The notes under the pieces were generated by a model, which was not told the DNA's origin, searched no databases, and was given only the letters and a program-made list of their open reading frames with translations. This document shows positions 1-10,900 of a stretch of DNA of 64,000 bases, one piece after another. The position numbers and the translations under genes are program-made. This DNA comes from Vanessa cardui (taxonomy: Eukaryota > Arthropoda > Insecta > Lepidoptera > Nymphalidae). How positions within the stretch are numbered: position 1 is the stretch's first letter; every line of letters starts with the position of its first letter. The stretch spans positions 5,334,501-5,398,500 of the forward strand of contig NC_061124.1 of assembly GCF_905220365.1 (NCBI RefSeq). Direction: 5' to 3'.

Positions 1-1104
1 GAATGCAGCCTAGTATTCGCTGAACGAAGTCAATATGTTGCTCATACTAAACAAGTGCATGGAAGTGACAAACCATATCACTGCCCTGAATGTGATAAAT
101 GCTTTGGTCGGAGATCAGATTTGAGAAAGCATTCCATTGTTCACACTGGTATAAGACCTTTTCAATGTCAGTACTGTTTGAAAAGTTTTTCTCGAAATAC
201 AAATTTAAGTAAACACTTAAGGATTCACGCAGGTCACAAGCCTCATGTTTGTCCCTTGTGTCCACGGAGCTTTGTAGCGAAAGGTGACTTGCAAAGACAT
301 GTTCTAGTTCATTCTGGAATGAAACCATATGCATGTCGTAAATGCCCTCTTACATTTGGAAGAAGAGATAAGCTACTTAAACACGAAGTAAGACATGGGC
401 CAGTTAGCCCAGAACATAAAGAATTTGATAATGAACAAGACTCTCAAGACATGGTTGTTAACGTTAATCCTTTTAGTAACTTAATGACTTCTCCCACACT
501 TAATTCGGATAATATAAATCCTAATGACTATGATTTACCACGAGTGCCGGACCATATTGCTGGGGAAGGCAGCTTTATAAACCAAATACAAAAGAATCCA
601 TCCACTTCTGGAAAACTACAGACTTCACCACCTAAACCAAAAGTGTCCATATCAAATAAAAATAAGCCTAAAAATATTAAATGCCATCAATGTCCCAAGA
701 GATTTTCATCTTTAGATGCTTACAAGACTCATGTTTCCATAGCCCATATTGGCTCAAGGGTGTTCCAATGCAAAATTTGTTTTAAGAAGTTTCCTCGGAA
801 GAGAGAACTAGACCGTCACGTTTCAATACACTCTGGTATGAAACCATTTAGTTGTAGTCAATGTGATAAAAAGTTTAACAGAAAAGATAAACTTAACAAA
901 CATGAAGAGACTCATGAATGCTTGGTTGTGAATATGCCTTGTATAGAATGTGGTGCAACCTTTGAAAGAAAACCTGATTTGGTCGCCCACATTAAATCTC
1001 ACTTCACGGATAATTTTGATGATAAAATACCTGAAGCAGAAATCAAAAAAGAAAATGAACCAAATTTTTCCTTAGATGATAATTTTTATGATTTAGAAAC
1101 ATGA
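1..1104 (+). CDS. C2H2 zinc-finger protein, 3' terminal exon (partial)
   Basis: The reading frame is open from the first base of the window to a TGA at 1102-1104, giving 367 codons; the start lies upstream. An in-frame GTG at 55 is not a real start. I see eight complete C2H2 fingers plus the second half of another at the left edge (Cys2-x12-His15-x4-His20). Fingers 2-5 are joined by short TGEKP-like linkers (for example GSDKPYHC, HAGHKPHVC, HSGMKPYAC). An acidic/Ser/Pro-rich spacer of about 90 residues follows, then four more fingers starting with IKCHQC, FQCKIC, FSCSQC and MPCIEC, and an acidic tail. Such tandem arrays usually bind DNA as nuclear transcription factors; the target is unknown. 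The paralogue cannot be named because fingers of this kind are very numerous in insects. A C2H2 protein is certain; the gene identity is not. Confidence 0.93.
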   Translation, partial: ECSLVFAERSQYVAHTKQVHGSDKPYHCPECDKCFGRRSDLRKHSIVHTGIRPFQCQYCLKSFSRNTNLSKHLRIHAGHKPHVCPLCPRSFVAKGDLQRHVLVHSGMKPYACRKCPLTFGRRDKLLKHEVRHGPVSPEHKEFDNEQDSQDMVVNVNPFSNLMTSPTLNSDNINPNDYDLPRVPDHIAGEGSFINQIQKNPSTSGKLQTSPPKPKVSISNKNKPKNIKCHQCPKRFSSLDAYKTHVSIAHIGSRVFQCKICFKKFPRKRELDRHVSIHSGMKPFSCSQCDKKFNRKDKLNKHEETHECLVVNMPCIECGATFERKPDLVAHIKSHFTDNFDDKIPEAEIKKENEPNFSLDDNFYDLET

Positions 1105-1630
1105 GATTTAAGACTTTCCACAAGCACTGTCATAGACATTGATATCACATTTTAAATTTCCATTTATTTAAAATACTTTTAAACCTTAAATAATATAGTG
1201 TTATACTTAAATCAGTATTTTAATGAAGAACATTGTTGAATAGTTATACCTTACTATATCTCTTTAAAATTATGTACTTACAACTTTAAATAATTAAAAA
1301 TAAAAAGAAAAGAGTAGTAATTAAATATAGGCTTACAGAAAAGCAATTCTTGATAGACTTTGTAAATATAGTTTAATTGTTACAACTATTAGAATAATCT
1401 GGATTCTTAGATTTATTTATTAATTATAGTCACAGAAGATTCTAAACAATTTATGCACAATTTACATTCATTCAAATTATGAATATACTGTTGCATAAAT
1501 AGATTAAATATAACTAATTATGTAGTATTCATTGTTACCAATTGTTTTTATAATTAACTCTAAATAGCTTAATATCTGAAACATTGTTTATGAGCAATAA
1601 TTACAGTCCTGTGATGTAAATTTTTTGAAC

Positions 1631-1636
1631 AATAAA
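1631..1636 (+). terminator. Poly(A) signal of the zinc-finger gene
   Basis: AATAAA lies 527 bp after the zinc-finger stop codon, ending an AT-rich 3' UTR (1105 to about 1655) with no other feature. It is only about 30 bp from the poly(A) signal of the convergent PPIL3-like gene. Confidence 0.7.
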
Positions 1637-1664
1637 GAAAACCAAAAATGTTGTACTCAATTAC

Positions 1665-1670
1665 TTTATT
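1665..1670 (-). terminator. Poly(A) signal of the PPIL3-like gene
   Basis: TTTATT on the plus strand reads AATAAA on the minus strand, 14 nt after the PPIL3 stop codon. This implies a very short 3' UTR and tail-to-tail transcript ends that nearly touch or overlap. Confidence 0.6.
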
Positions 1671-1684
1671 TAAATTTACCAGCA

Positions 1685-2806
1685 TTAACCAGCTAATGGA
1701 TTAGCATGTATTGTTACAGAAGTTATTCTGGCCTCTGTCACGGGTCGATATGTTTTGGGATTGACCACCATTTTTTCCAAATCATCGAGAGATTCAAAAC
1801 CATCTATGACTCTGAAATAGAAAATATCATTCACTTGATATGTAGCTAAACTATTCAGTTAAAAATAACAAGAAATATTTATAATATTTTAGGTGGTAAA
1901 ATGTTAATTAATAAAAATATTCCTGAAATACAAAAAACAGCATTTTCATGCCATAGCAGTAGGGATTGATGAAGTGATACTATAGAGTATACCTACTGCT
2001 AGCACTTGCTGAAATTTGTCTATATTTATTTGTATCTGTTTTGATTCAATTTTTTTTTCCATATAAAGACAATGTTTTAAATCAAATAACACTTAAAATT
2101 TATGTTTAAAGTCATTAAATACAATTAGAATATCTACAATTCTTTCAATATTACAAACTAGCTTAGTAGATTTAAATTATAATTGATAGAATTATAGTTG
2201 TTTTACACACCTTCCAAATAATGTATATTTGAGATCTAAATGTGGTTGTTCCCCATATGTGATGAAAAACTGACTACCATTGGTGTTCGGACCATTGTTA
2301 GCCATGCTGACCATACCTCTTGCATTATGCTGTAACATTTATTAAAATTTAAATAAACAAGTTATAATATTAGCAAATAAAATTATGTAGTATACTATTT
2401 ACATACTTAATTTATTTTCATTTAATAACAATCTTTTAATGTAAAGTTCTAAGTCTACCTTTAATTCTTCTTTGAACTCATCATCAAATTTTTTGCCCCA
2501 AATAGACGTTCCTCCTTTTCCAGTTCCAGTCGGATCCCCTGTCTGTACTATAAAACCCTAAAAAGTAGTTTACTATGAAATGTCTATCTGAAAATATATT
2601 ATACACATTTTGAGTATGTATACTTCGAATATTTAGTGTTAATTTTTTAGACATTGATTTCGTACCTTAATGTTTCTGTGAAACAAACAACCATTGTAAT
2701 AATCACTAGCACATAGTGCTAAGAAATTTTCGCAAGCCTTTGGGCATTGTTCGCAGAATAGCTCAATTTTAATGTCTCCAACGTCTGTATGCAAAGAAAC
2801 GGACAT
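1685..2806 (-). CDS. PPIL3: Peptidyl-prolyl cis-trans isomerase-like 3 (cyclophilin)
   Basis: Four coding exons on the minus strand, 2666-2806, 2459-2557, 2211-2329 and 1685-1811, join in phase 0/0/2 to give 161 residues, the length I recall for vertebrate PPIL3. The protein starts MSVSLHTDVGDIKIELFCEQ. It carries the cyclophilin signatures FHRNIKGFIVQTGDPTGTG and SMANNGPNTNGSQFFITYG, with the catalytic-type Arg in FHRN and the QTGD and NGSQFF elements intact, and it ends in the PPIL3-like stretch EKMVVNPKTYRPV. Cyclophilins interconvert cis/trans prolyl bonds; PPIL3 is associated with the spliceosome in animals (family knowledge). All introns are short with GT-AG ends. The gene is convergent with the zinc-finger gene. 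The start ATG at 2806 is the family start. No defects seen. Confidence 0.96.
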
Positions 2807-3701
2807 TTCTATAATATAGTTTTGTAATCAAACTCTTAAAGAATACTTAAGAATAGTCTTATAATTTGAGTTTGTTTAATAAACTTAAAAACGAAAACAA
2901 AACCGATTGTATGGAAATGAAATTGATAAACACATTGTCAAACAATGTCAATGTCAATGTCAATTGTACTTTTTTTTTCTTTTAGAAATAGTAAAATATC
3001 ATACAGCCTTCTGACAGTTTTATTATTATTTTGTATCTTAATATTTTTTACATGGTAAATTATTATGTCTTTGACATTTTTAACATTACTTTCATTGTTT
3101 GATTGAAAACAAGTATCGCGTAAAAACTGCATCGATCGTCGTTTTATACTTTGTAGTAGTTAGTTTTCAATCCAAGGTTTGCTTATTTTTATTCATACTT
3201 CGATTGAAATATACATAAGTAATGGTGCTTGGCCAGTTGTTTTACAAAAGCGATCGTCTTTTAATGTGTGTCGTGTGATTTAAAAGTAAAATGAGTAATG
3301 TGGAGGTGTACTAAAAATATATATTAAAAACAATGATGTTCTAGTAAACAGATATGTCATTAACGCGCAAAAAGTGAAGACTAGAAAACGTCCTAATTGG
3401 GACGTTTGCCTTTAGTAGTTTTCATCATAATTATGCCCGTAATACGTTATAATATATCATAATTATGTAGTAATACGTTTTGCGTAATTAAAACATCTAG
3501 TTATCCCTTTTACTTATTGTTTTTATCAAGCTATCATTTTACTTGTCACGAAATGTAAAATAAACGATCCCCGGCGCGGCACACTTTTTTCTGTTGTTTA
3601 GTATGGGTATAACATATCTGTTTATTAGAATATCATTGAATAAAAAACAAATCACAATTTAATTAAAAGCGCCATATCAGGTTTTACAAATTAACTAAAT
3701 A
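2807..3701. other. Intergenic, upstream of PPIL3
   Basis: AT-rich sequence with no supported gene. It should contain the PPIL3 promoter. A short tandem run of the hexamer TGTCAA/AATGTC occurs at about 2937-2962. The ATG at about 3291, followed by a GTG-AG-like donor, has no matching downstream exon. Confidence 0.6.
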
Positions 3702-4276
3702 CAGTGCAACCTTAATATAAAGTACCTAAATATAACGAATTCATTCATTTAACAAATTTTCCTTAATCCCCTTGAATTGTCCATAAGAATCAATGTAAAA
3801 TATACCTTTACGTTGCTATCATTTTTTGCGAACAACCTCTTTATAACGAATTGGCAACGACTCTAAAAGTATGAATAACTCTAATTAACGAATATTGTCA
3901 ATCCAAAACCTTTATATAAAGTTCCCACCAAGATACGTACCTATCTACTTTTAGTAAAAGTCTTTTACGGATTTTACTGCACTTAATTTTGATTATAAAT
4001 GTAAGAAAAAAAAATGTATTACCCACTTGTTTTTAAATAGAAAATTTATACAGTAATTTGACAAAAAATTGTTTATTTATTTATTATGTACTATGTAGTT
4101 GTTCGCTATAACAAGATGAGTAAGTCATGTTGAGGCATATAAAACTATTTTTTATCTCGTTATAACGAATTATAGACCAACCTAACCTCAACATAATAAA
4201 CCTCAGTGCAACGAATCACTTGATATAACGAATATTTACTTGTTCCCTTTCGATTTGTTAGATCGAGGTTGCACTG
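3702..4276. mobile_element. Pogo/Tigger-like non-autonomous DNA transposon (MITE)
   Basis: The block begins CAGTGCAACCT (3702) and ends AGGTTGCACTG (4276), an 11-bp perfect terminal inverted repeat. TA precedes the left end at 3700-3701; the right flank reads AT rather than TA. Internally, motifs of the form ATAACGAA recur (about 3731, 3841, 4163, 4226), as in Tc1-mariner/pogo-type elements with subterminal repeats. There is no transposase reading frame in its 575 bp. Assignment to pogo/Tigger rests on the terminal sequence and is an inference. Confidence 0.65.
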
Positions 4277-4399
4277 ATCTACACATTTCCTGAATACAAT
4301 ATATGCGTCTCTAAGTACACAAACATAAATCATTATTTTAACTAGTTTTTATAGTTTTTCTTTTAACTAGTATATTGATCAAGTTTTTTTTTTTATTTT

Positions 4400-4618
4400 T
4401 ACTCAAAACTTTATTCAAGTAAGCTTTTACAAGCACTCTTGAATCGTCATTTTACAATTAAGTGAAGCTACCACCGGTTCGGAAAGTAGATTCTACCGAG
4501 AAGAACCGGCAAGAAACTCAGTAGTTACTCTTTTTCAAATTTAAAAAAAATACAAAGTCATGTTAATTAAATACAATTATTTAAATTAATATATCCTGAT
4601 TGGAAGTCAACAGGTATT
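4400..4618 (-). repeat. Interspersed repeat family A (LINE/SINE-like 3' end)
   Basis: This copy shares long blocks with those at 14819-15060, 26709-26862 and 32645-32776, including CTACCACCGGTTCGGAAAGT and a conserved GAAACTCAG. In sense orientation the family ends in AATAAA-like sequence followed by GATTT-type short tandem repeats, which suggests a non-LTR retroelement 3' end. The parent element is not identifiable here. Confidence 0.6.
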
Positions 4619-4948
4619 AACTCCTGAACTGACTGAAGCATTAATATGATAATAATTATACAAAGTAAAAATTAAAATTAGTAAAAAAAAAAATTCTATA
4701 TGTCATCTGTATAATATCTTTGATTAGTTTTATTTTGTAGGTATCGATTAAATTTGATAGTACATCAAAAGGCTATATCGTATGAATAGGGTCTACAGTT
4801 GATTGGGCCAACTATTACAGAGTTCTCCGACCTATGTAGGGCTTATAGTCTGCGTAGATCGGAAAATAAGACAATATCTGAACAGGGATAACAAGCAACA
4901 AAAAAACAGAAACAGTTATACGCTAATTTTTTATTTAAACTGAGATCA
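4619..4948. other. Intergenic, 3' of sarcosine dehydrogenase
   Basis: AT-rich with no gene. A possible SARDH poly(A) signal (AATAAA on the minus strand, 4930-4935) lies only 13 nt after the stop; more distal sites are possible. Confidence 0.4.
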
Positions 4949-7900
4949 CTATTCGCTACCACCCGCTCTCTCATTTTGACCAGCGTGCGGTTCGTGCGTG
5001 TTTTCATCCATGCCTAATTCCCCATAATTTCCGAGAAGCCTTTGACCGCTAGGATCAAAAGGCGATCTTAAATGTAGGTTAGCCTTATACCTCTTCCCCA
5101 TAACTTCAATTTCGTAATTGCCTTCTTTTAAGTACTCTTTCGTGACCACTGCGCCTTTGTTGGTTATGTAACCAATTCCAATGGATTTATCAATGAAAAA
5201 CCCATAATCTCCCCTCCGCACGTAACCGACGGGTTCGCCATTTCTAAATATGGCTTCTTGACCGAATAGTGCCACCTGAAATATATTTAATTATTGTTAA
5301 AAATTGTTAATAAACAATTAATACAAATATAAATTTAAAAAAAATAAACAAGTTTCTTATGGCTGGCCATCATGTTATGTGCAGAATTACTTTTAAAAAA
5401 TAGTTTAAGAACGACTAAATGATTATCAAAAAATATCTGAATGTGGAAAAACCGTTTAAAATAATCTGCTTTGAAGAATTTTCAAAGGAAAATTGATTGT
5501 GGATGGCAAGTCTTCCAAAGTTATTAACTGAATAAATCCACTTAAATTAATCGAAATCATTTTTTCTAATACTTGTAATTAATAAACATATTACGCATAA
5601 CATAACAATAAAACTTCAAAACATACTTGGGTACACCATAGACAACGATTTATCATCATAAATATTAAATCATACTTTACCTTATCATCGAGGGTCAGGA
5701 AAGCGTATTTCTTGGTCACTCCATTCTTTCTAGCTTTAGTGACAAATTCATTTCCAATGTACTCGCCATCTTTACGACAGGTGAAGCCCATATTTGCTTC
5801 TATTGGATTGTCATCAGTTCTCAAATCCACGTTCCATAAATGAAAACCTAAAATTAATCAATAAATATTTAAAAATAACAGAAAATACACTAAAAATGTA
5901 TTGTATTTCGAAAAATGTATCCAACACAAAATTGTGTTGGATACATTTTTTTATTATTATTTTTATTAAAGAAAAAAAGTAATATTTATTTTGAGAATAA
6001 TTGTCAATTTTTGAAAATATCTATTTAATGTCCTTATTTTGTTTAAATTTCAGTTTCAGGAAACTTGCAGGGACGGATTAACCTTAAAACTATTTCAAAT
6101 ACTAAGCCCTGTGACAGATACAGGATAAACTTAACTGCTTAATTTTCTATCTTTCATATCTTAGTAAATGATTTTTTACGCTGTCTGGTTTTCAAAGTTC
6201 AATAATATTATTATGTTTACCTTTTTCCGCGCTAAGAGATGTCAACGCCCTCCACCCAGCGTTCTTCAGACCCTTAGCCTTACTCAAAGCCTTATAGACT
6301 TGCACGGCGTGGGAGGACGGAATGTGAAGTTCCCAGCCCAGCTCACCCGCCCAAGACACACGCAGAGCTCGACAAGTATAAGCCTTATTGTCTGGAGTAT
6401 TAGGCGCATTCGAGACTTTAATACTTCGGTGCGTATGTAAGGGGAATGCATCGTTTGAAAGACCAGCGTCAGTGTATCGCTGCAGAATGCGCTGACTGTA
6501 ATATTTAAAAATTTAATTAAAATATGAAATTTATATTTAACATTTCATTAATGTATCGTTACTATCTATATAGAGCTGAGATAGCCCAGTGGGTAGAGTA
6601 GTGCCGTATATCTTAACCGATGATCGCGGGTTCAAACCCAGGCAAGTGCCACTGAATATTCATGTCCTCATAAGTCATCTCGTGCTCGGTGAAGGAAAAC
6701 ATTGTGAGGAAACCATTTTTTTGATTAAATAAAAAGACAAGCCCATTAAGAAGGATTGGCTCAAAATAGGAGAAAGAGGAACTAAACTGTTTTTGTTTAT
6801 TTATTTATAGACACTCAATTACCTGTCCGGGCCTTGTATACCTAAAATACAAAGCTGTTTACTGACGTCTGTCAAATTTGCTCTGAGTTTGTTTTTGTGT
6901 ATGATTCGGCGGAGAATTGCTGCAGTGTGGCTTGCGCTGAAACCACTCGTCACAACGTAGTATCCGCGACCCTGAAAACATATCAACCATATTCAGCATA
7001 TCTAAGAACATGTATATAAATAAATCTTAAATAAAATTAAAAATGATTTCATGCATTTTGAAATTACAGTATGTTTTTTTTATGGTATAGTTTGGCGGAC
7101 GAGCATATGGGCCACCTGATGGTAAGTGGTCACCATCACCCATAGACAATGACGTTGTAAGAAATATTAACTATTCCTAATAATAGATGTGTAGGTTCCA
7201 GAATAACTGATGACTGGGTGGTACCTACCCAGACGGGCTTGCACAAAGCCCTACCACCAAGTGATGTTTTACGCAAATGTTTGCTCTGAAGGCTTTCTTA
7301 TGAAGTATATATCTATGTAAACTTACTTTAAATATAGGTTCATGTAATGAACCGCTGCCTCCGTCAAGAATACTAACTGTTAAATCCGCCTCAACTCCGC
7401 CCTTTTCATTCAGGAGTAGAGTATAGACTAATCTAAAACAGAAAAAAAATTAAATTATTGAAATGTTTTTAAATATACTCGTAGCAGCAATGATAGAAAT
7501 GGTTTCGTAGACATAAAACTTTTTTAACCGACTTCAAAAAGGAGGAGGAAATTATTATAAATTATTTAATTATATATTTACGCAAGTATGTGGTATATGT
7601 TCATACCGACCCTAGATGTTTATCTTGTGTTCTGTCAGAAATTTCGGATAATATATGAAAATCTGTGCTTTTGAAGAAATATGTTCCAAATGTTCGCCTC
7701 TAAGGTTTATTTTCAATAGATTGAAGGTAATGAGATATTGAGACTAAACTAATATAACACTATTCAGACAGGATCATTAGATAATAGAATAATTACCTTT
7801 CGGCTTTCCTTGTTAGATCAGCTGTGAAGGCTAGTTCAGCGGTTCTTTGGGCGTCGGGTCCCGTCAAATAAAATTTTCCATAATATGACATATTGAATAA

Positions 7901-10900
7901 TGCTGCTGCATTTCTACAAGCCAAAGCCTCTGAACCTATCTAAAAAGATATAAGCAAATATTTACATTTGAGATGTCACGAATATTCGGCTACTATTCAG
8001 TATTCGGTCTATTCGGCCATTTTTTTTAATATTCGGTATTCGGCCGAATAACACATACTATTAGGATAGTATATACATACTATTAGGATAGGATAGAATT
8101 CCTAATACCCTATACCGAATTGCAATAATCCAATTTACCGTTTCAGTACGAATTAATTCCGTTCTCCATCTTATTAAATTTTGCCATGAATATTGGTGTA
8201 ATACCATTGTATATAAAAGTTTGGATTTAAGAAAATATTGTTTTTCGAAAGTATTTTTAAGTAACGAACTTCCTAAGGAAATGTTACTAAAACCTAATGG
8301 TACCATTCCACAATGAAATAATTTATCTTACTTTATTTCTTCCTTTGATTTTGCAATTTGGTCTGCCAATAACTAAGACGACAGAAGCTGCTGATAAAGC
8401 TGCAACGGTTACTGGTTCTTTTATAAAACTATAAAAAAATAAATAGTTACTATGTCATGATGTTTCGAGAAGCCAAACGTGTAATCTCCTTTAAGAATTT
8501 CTTCGTAACGCTGATCCAAATTTCTGGGATATTCATTGACACCGCCCCAATCGTATTGTTGAACTCGGATCTGAAATACGAGTAACACCAAATAAACCAA
8601 TACGAAGACGCCAAATTTATAAGAAACATTAATTTTATCCAATCAATGTGAAAGTAAGTCTGTCGCCCTTTCACGACCAAACCGCTGAACCGTATTTAAT
8701 GAAATTTGGTATGAAGCAAGCTTGAACTCCAAGAATAAAGGACACTTTTTGCCCAACGCATAAAAACTAACACCCTTAAACGCGAGCGATGCCGCATTCG
8801 ACTATTAGCATAAGATAATCTTACGTCCGTCTTCAAAATATATTAAATTCCATACCTTTTCGCCTGGCATGAAGAAACCAGGTCGTTCCCAGCCAGCGCG
8901 CGCTTGCATCACCGCTCCGTCATCTATGAGCTCTTGGTGCAAGGCGTCATGGCTGGCGTCTCGGCCGGCGAGGGGTTCGTCGTTGGGGAACACTATACTG
9001 TAGTTGCGGACGTAAGACTCGTGGCTGCTCTCCCGCACCCAATGAGCACGAGATAATTGGCCGGGAGTGAAACGGCATACGTCGAAGGCGAACATGTTGT
9101 AGTGTGGTCTGAAGAGTAAACAAATTGTATGTATGAGTTGACAAAGTTATATAAACATTAACATGCTATTTGTACCTATTCGTAAATTTATGAAAGTGCT
9201 TAGATGTAAAACAAAATCGTGAAATATTAATCCCATAATTGCAATAACAGACTAATTACAACGAGGCTTTTATAAGCGGACTAAAAATATATAACTTTGG
9301 TGATATGGATGAAACATTATTTATGACTGCTTGTGATGCTGAGCAGAAAAAAATATTATTTTGAATAATTGTTCTTTTTTTAACCAGCCGTATTTGGGTT
9401 ATGGTGCCATAACCACTTCGAACCCGTCCTGTTCAATTATAGACAGCGAGTTGTTTTGTTTACATGCGAAATCAATCATTCGTAATGACTCATAAGCAGC
9501 TTAGAAACATGAATGACTGCCATTGTTACTAAATACATTAATTATTATACAAAATATTAAACATACGAACATGTAAAATAACAAAGCAAGTTATTCTTAA
9601 TCATTTTAACTAAAATATCGTATTTGTTGTTCATTTTTAAGAGCATAAAAGGCCAAAATATACTTTCCACAATATTGTTGACACATTGGATAATATATTT
9701 ATTACAATTTCTAATGATTATATTGGCAAAGCAAAAAGTTTTAAAGAATACAGTTTTTCGTTTTGTACGCTTATGTATTTTTTAATCTTATAAACAATAC
9801 AGTGGTCTCGAGCCCTGAAACAGCGATTCGTTTAGTTTAAAATTAACTTCCGCACTAACTTTCTACTCATGTTTAATAACAACACGATAATGTCATGTTT
9901 ATAATTAATATTATTTATCTAAGTATTTACAATATTACAAACAAATTAGCAATCTTGGAACGTCATAAACTAGGCCGTAAACATATGTTATAAAATAAGA
10001 ATACATCGATAACCCAAAGGGTGAACCATACGTCGAAATCTACTAAATTTTCGCAGATAAGACAACACGTTTATAATAATAGGTATCTGATCGATATAAT
10101 GTTGTAAGTATTCCTATTTATTATACGAGAAAGTGTCGGTTTATATATTGGTTAATTTTTTGGCAAGAAAATTCAAAATTGCAATAGCAGAGCTGAAGTT
10201 TATAAATTTACCTTCCACTGATGATCCATTCTGCCAGTTGTATGGCAGTACCGGCAGAAAACATCATTCCAGCCGAGTTATACCCGCAGTTGTGGTACAG
10301 TCCTAATAAATAATGTATTTTTGTATTGATAATGATCTAAATATTATATTTTGTATATACTAGGTACTTTATTGAAAATTTCACGAGTTATTATTTTCAA
10401 AAAACTTTAGTAAGGACCAGAAACTATTTGAAAGTTGTCTTTAATGTAACTTTTATTCAAAATGAAACTTACCAAAGACATTAGAATCTTCCCCGATCAA
10501 TGGTTTATGGTCGGGTGTGAACGATTCCGGGCCACATACTGTACTCTTAATGCCAATTTTTGCCAACTTGGGACATAGTGAAGTTGCACTATTCATGTGT
10601 ACACTAAACACATCCCAATCTAATTCGTAAAGGTGGAAATGTTGGTGTTCTGGAACCTGATAAATTACATATAAATTAATGGAAAGATATATACAAAAAT
10701 AACTGTATTGATAAGTATTGGAAGCTCAAACGAAGAAAAAAAATGTAAGACAGTCTACCAACTAAATCAATGTCTAAATAAATTGTGAAGTGGCTGTTCG
10801 CAGCTATGTAAATACGTTAATGATTATTAAATAATAAGTACTTTTTAGAAAATAGGCTAACCTGATCGAGCATAATAGGATTTTTTTCATATCCCCCAAT

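Noticed and set aside
55..57. GTG as start of the zinc-finger gene
   Set aside because: The frame and a partial finger continue to position 1, so the true start is outside the window.
3291..3309. Possible first exon (ATGAGTAATGTGGAG then GTG-type donor)
   Set aside because: No downstream plus-strand coding exon to join; weak donor.
6582..6639. tRNA gene suggested by A and B boxes
   Set aside because: No proper cloverleaf, and the sequence continues into a SINE body repeated elsewhere in the window.
7985..8050. ATTCGGCCGAATA-type short repeats (also near 31795-31860 and 32590)
   Set aside because: Too short and diverged to define an element; noted only as possible transposon subterminal debris.
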